A stretch of DNA of 8,898 nt from Nitriliruptoraceae bacterium (GTDB lineage: Bacteria; Actinomycetota; Nitriliruptoria; Nitriliruptorales; Nitriliruptoraceae), in the NCBI GenBank assembly GCA_007134165.1, contig SLLJ01000209.1, positions 1-8,898 of the forward strand. Direction: 5' to 3'. The translations under genes were made by a program, and so were the position numbers. Under the pieces are notes generated by a model. The model searched no databases. It saw only the letters and a program-made list of their open reading frames with translations, and was not told where the DNA came from. Below, in pieces: positions 6,299-8,898 of this stretch. Numbering within the stretch: the first letter of the stretch is position 1; each line of letters begins with the position of its first letter.

Positions 6299-7390
6299 CT
6301 AGGGGCGTGCCGGGCCCGCGCCGTCCGTGCCGTCCGTGCCGAGGTCGGGGCTGACCACCCGCACTGCACGGGCGTCGAGGCGCAGCACCACCCGCGTGCC
6401 CGGATCGGGGCCGGCCCCGCGCCACACCGGCACGCCGAGCCGTGGCCCGGCGTCACAGTCCACCTCGATGCGCACATGATCGCCGGCGAAGCGCCGCGCG
6501 GTCACGGTGCCGGCCAGTGCCGGGACAGCAGCGCGACGGCTCCCGGGGGCCGACTCGTTGTCGTCGAGGTGCAGCGCGTCGGGCAGCAGCACGAGCCGGG
6601 CGGGGCCGTCGGGCTGGTCCTCGACCGGGATTTCGCCGAGCACGGTCGTGGCCACGCCGCCTGCCACCTCGGCGTCCAGCAGCTGCTCGAGGCCGAGGAA
6701 GCGGGCGACGAACTCGCTGCCTGGATCGCGCCACAGCCGGTGGGGCAGGTCCTGGCGCACGAACCTTCCCGCCCGCATGACCGCGACCCGGTCGGCCACT
6801 GCCAGCGCCTCCTGCTGATCGTGGGTGACCGACAGCACGGTGATGCCCGCCGCCCGGAACACCTCCGGCAGCTCGTCGAGCAACCGGTCGCGCAGCACCC
6901 GGTCCAGCGAGCCGAGCGGCTCGTCGAGCATGAGCAGCCGCGGGCGTGGGGCCAGCGCCCGGGCCAGCGCGACGCGCTGCTGCTCGCCGCCGGACAGCTC
7001 GGTCACCGCCCGCTGCTGGGTGCCGTCGAGGTCGACCAGACGCAGCACCTCGGCGACCCGCTCGGTGATGGCGTGGCGTGCGAGCCCCTGCATCCGGGGG
7101 CCGAAGGCGACGTTGTCGCCGACGCTTCGGTGGGGGAAGAGCGCATGGTCCTGGAACATCAGCCCGACGTCGCGGCGGTCCGGGCGCAGCCGGGTGATGT
7201 CGCGCCCCTCGAGCACGATGCGTCCGGTACTCGGGCGCACCAGCCCGGCGATCGCACGCAGCAGGGTGGACTTGCCGCAGCCGCTGGGTCCGAGCACGCT
7301 GAGTACCTCGCCGTCCTCGGCGTGCAGGTCGAGGTCGTCCACGGCCCTCAGTGGGCCGTAGCTGACGGTCAACCCCTCGATGTGCAGCAT
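6299..7390 (-). CDS. ABC importer ATP-binding protein, thiamine/ferric-iron (Thi/Fbp) type
   Basis: The protein has 363 residues. The nucleotide-binding domain is complete: Walker A GPSGCGKST at 34-42, Q-loop Gln80 in MFQDHALFPH, signature LSGGEQQRV at 132-140, Walker B RLLMLDEP at 151-158, D-loop SLD, and switch His190 in SVTHDQQEAL. The C-terminal ~120 residues (about 240-363) form an extension resembling the regulatory TOBE-type domains of FbpC/PotA/MalK-like ATPases. This makes it longer than the compact ~230-residue ThiQ of enterobacteria. It would sit on the cytoplasmic face of the membrane and drive import through the adjacent permease by ATP hydrolysis. The ATG at 7390 lies 2 nt after the permease stop (TGAGCATG) with no strong ribosome-binding site, which suggests translational coupling. 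The substrate is not decided by this sequence: thiamine, ferric iron or another small anion remain possible. The C-terminal tail is Gly/Asp-rich and probably disordered. Confidence 0.93.
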   Translation of the reverse strand: MLHIEGLTVSYGPLRAVDDLDLHAEDGEVLSVLGPSGCGKSTLLRAIAGLVRPSTGRIVLEGRDITRLRPDRRDVGLMFQDHALFPHRSVGDNVAFGPRMQGLARHAITERVAEVLRLVDLDGTQQRAVTELSGGEQQRVALARALAPRPRLLMLDEPLGSLDRVLRDRLLDELPEVFRAAGITVLSVTHDQQEALAVADRVAVMRAGRFVRQDLPHRLWRDPGSEFVARFLGLEQLLDAEVAGGVATTVLGEIPVEDQPDGPARLVLLPDALHLDDNESAPGSRRAAVPALAGTVTARRFAGDHVRIEVDCDAGPRLGVPVWRGAGPDPGTRVVLRLDARAVRVVSPDLGTDGTDGAGPARP

Positions 7391-7392
7391 GC

Positions 7393-8898
7393 TCAGAACC
7401 GTCCGATCTGGCCGACGCGCACCCGGTCGATGAGCACCACGGCGGTCGCGGTCACCGCCATGAGCACCACCGACATCGCCATCGCCTGGCCGAAGTTGGT
7501 CACGCCGGGCCGCCCCAGCAGCCGGAAGATCGCCACCGGCATGGTCGGCATCGACGCGCGGGCCACGAACACGGTGGCGCCGAACTCGCCGACCGCGACC
7601 GCGAACGAGAACCCGGCGGCGACCAGCCCCGCCCGGGCCACGATCGGCAGGTCCACCTCCCGCCACACCCGCACCGGCCCGGCACCCAGCGTCGCCGCGG
7701 CGTCACGCAGCCGCTGGTCGATGCTGCGCAGCACCGGCAGCAGGGTGCGCACCACGAACGGGGTGGCGATCAGGGCCTGGGCCAGGGGCACCAGCCACGG
7801 CGAGCCGCGCAGGTCGACGGGGGGACGGTCCAGCGCGATCAGGAACCCGAAGCCGATCGTGACCGCCGAGGTCCCCAGCGGCAGCATCAGCGCCCGGTCC
7901 ACGCTGCCCGACAGTCTGCCGCGGCGCACGGTCACCGCGGTGGCGGTCAGCCCGCCCACCACCAGCGCGACCACCGTGGCCCCGGCGGCGAACAGCACCG
8001 AGTTGCGCACCGCCTCCAGCGGGCCGACCGCCAGCACGGTGGTGCGATCGGTGGTCAGCAGTGCCCGGAAGTGGTCGAGGCCGTAGCCGGCCTCGGTGGC
8101 CAGCGAGCGCTCCACCAGCACCAGCAGCGGCGCGGCGAGCAGCAGCGCCATGATGCCGAGGTTGACCGCGAGCACGGCCCGCTCGCCGGCGGTCCCGGCC
8201 CGGCGCAGCGTCTCGGCCTCGCGACGCAGCGGCGAGGCGGCCGTGGCCCGCTGCAGCCGGCCGTAGGCAGCCAGCGCCGCCACCACCGCGACGAGCTGCA
8301 GCAGGGAGAGCACCGCGGCGAGCTCGAGGTCGAGCAGCTGGGTGGTCGCCCGGTGGATCTCGACCTCGATGGTGGCGCGGCCGGGTCCGCCCAGGATCAG
8401 CACCACCCCGAACGAGGTGAAGGTGAACAGGAACACGATCGCCGCCGAAGAGGCGATGGCGGGCCTGAGCAGCGGCAGGGTGACCTCGCGCCAGGCGCGC
8501 AGCCGCGAGGCGCCCAGCATCCGCGCGGCGTCCTCGAGCCGCGGGTCGAGGTGGGCCCACAGCCCGCCGACGGTGCGGGTCACCACCGCGTAGTTGAAGA
8601 ACACGTGAGCGATGAGGATCGCGGTGACGGTGCGCCGCAGGTCCAGGGTCGGGGCCGCCTCGCCGAGCACCGCCCCCAGCGCCGTGTTGAGCGGGGAGCG
8701 GGGCCCGAGCAGCGCCAGGAACGCCGAGCCGACCACCACCGTGGGCAGTACGAAGGGGACCGCCACTGCCGCGCGCAGCAGGCGGCGGCCGGGGAAGTCC
8801 ACCCGCGAGAGCACGTAGGCGCCCGGTAGCCCCAGCGCCAGGGTCAGCAGGGTGGAGGCCACCGCCTGCCACAGGGTGAACCAGGCCACCCGCCGCAC
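7393..8898 (-). CDS. ABC importer permease, two fused modules, ThiP/FbpB-like (5' end missing)
   Basis: 501 residues are visible; the frame runs off the right edge. The GTG at 8898 opens directly into a transmembrane region and is probably internal. Compared with ThiP (about 536 residues in E. coli), some tens of N-terminal residues are likely missing. The protein is a fusion of two binding-protein-dependent permease modules. Each carries the cytoplasmic EAA loop that docks the ATPase: EDAARMLGASRLRAWREVTL at 122-141, and the RDAAATLGAG...LP segment at 398-418. Around them lie many hydrophobic segments, about ten or more in the visible part. The stretch GGPGRATIEVEIHRATTQ (170-187) before LLQLV resembles the equivalent ThiP region. 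The C-terminal PVAIFRLLGRPG is typical of actinobacterial ThiP/FbpB annotations. It forms the whole membrane channel alone, so no second permease gene is needed. It ends 2 nt before the ATPase start. The importer role is secure; the thiamine assignment is tentative. Confidence 0.92.
   Translation of the reverse strand: MRRVAWFTLWQAVASTLLTLALGLPGAYVLSRVDFPGRRLLRAAVAVPFVLPTVVVGSAFLALLGPRSPLNTALGAVLGEAAPTLDLRRTVTAILIAHVFFNYAVVTRTVGGLWAHLDPRLEDAARMLGASRLRAWREVTLPLLRPAIASSAAIVFLFTFTSFGVVLILGGPGRATIEVEIHRATTQLLDLELAAVLSLLQLVAVVAALAAYGRLQRATAASPLRREAETLRRAGTAGERAVLAVNLGIMALLLAAPLLVLVERSLATEAGYGLDHFRALLTTDRTTVLAVGPLEAVRNSVLFAAGATVVALVVGGLTATAVTVRRGRLSGSVDRALMLPLGTSAVTIGFGFLIALDRPPVDLRGSPWLVPLAQALIATPFVVRTLLPVLRSIDQRLRDAAATLGAGPVRVWREVDLPIVARAGLVAAGFSFAVAVGEFGATVFVARASMPTMPVAIFRLLGRPGVTNFGQAMAMSVVLMAVTATAVVLIDRVRVGQIGRF

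Noticed and set aside
6270..6425. A longer N-terminus for the hydrolase starting at 6425
   Set aside because: It would overlap the end of the ATPase gene and add an Arg/Gly/Pro-rich stretch unlike the family. The ATG at 6269 has a good ribosome-binding site and gives a normal family length.
6008..8086. A 692-codon forward-strand open frame opposite the ABC transporter and hydrolase genes
   Set aside because: Its product is low-complexity, rich in Arg, His, Ala and Gln, with no domain. It mirrors three clearly real reverse-strand genes. Long antisense frames are expected when third positions are nearly all G or C.
8896..8898. GTG at the right edge as the true start of the permease
   Set aside because: It opens straight into a membrane segment that in ThiP-like permeases is preceded by an earlier N-terminal membrane segment, so the start is most likely outside the window.

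Overview
The window looks like a high-GC Gram-positive actinobacterium (Actinomycetota). This is inferred from the very GC-rich third codon positions, a C-terminal LAxTG-type sortase signal, and an actinobacterial-looking ABC permease/ATPase pair. The genus cannot be fixed from the sequence alone.

Left part (1-5013, + strand): a single open frame enters from beyond the left edge and ends at a TGA. It encodes the C-terminal 1670 residues of a giant acidic surface protein. It holds the tail of one DUF11-type repeat, twelve further repeats of about 110-137 residues, a Gly/Ser/Asp-rich linker, and a cell-wall sorting signal (LARTG, hydrophobic segment, basic tail). Every complete repeat carries exactly two cysteines at equivalent places, plus an invariant Lys, Asp and Asn. 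Repeats 5-6-7 and 8-9-10 are two tandem copies of a three-repeat block, each 1158 bp long. Part of the two copies is still about 93% identical in DNA.

Middle (5014-5444): a gap between convergent genes. It opens with a long GC-rich hairpin just after the surface-protein stop, probably a terminator. It also contains a doubtful small reverse-strand ORF (5096-5284) and a weak hairpin behind the hydrolase gene.

Right part (5445-8898, - strand): three genes in one direction, read from the right edge leftward. They are a two-module ABC permease (cut by the edge), its ATPase (start 2 nt after the permease stop) and a monoacylglycerol-lipase-like alpha/beta hydrolase (start 29 nt after the ATPase stop). 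The tight spacing suggests one operon. The permease and ATPase resemble the thiamine / ferric-iron importer group. The solute-binding protein that would decide the substrate is not in the window and may lie beyond the right edge. Nothing ties this operon functionally to the surface protein.

No tRNA, rRNA, CRISPR array, insertion sequence or phage gene was seen.
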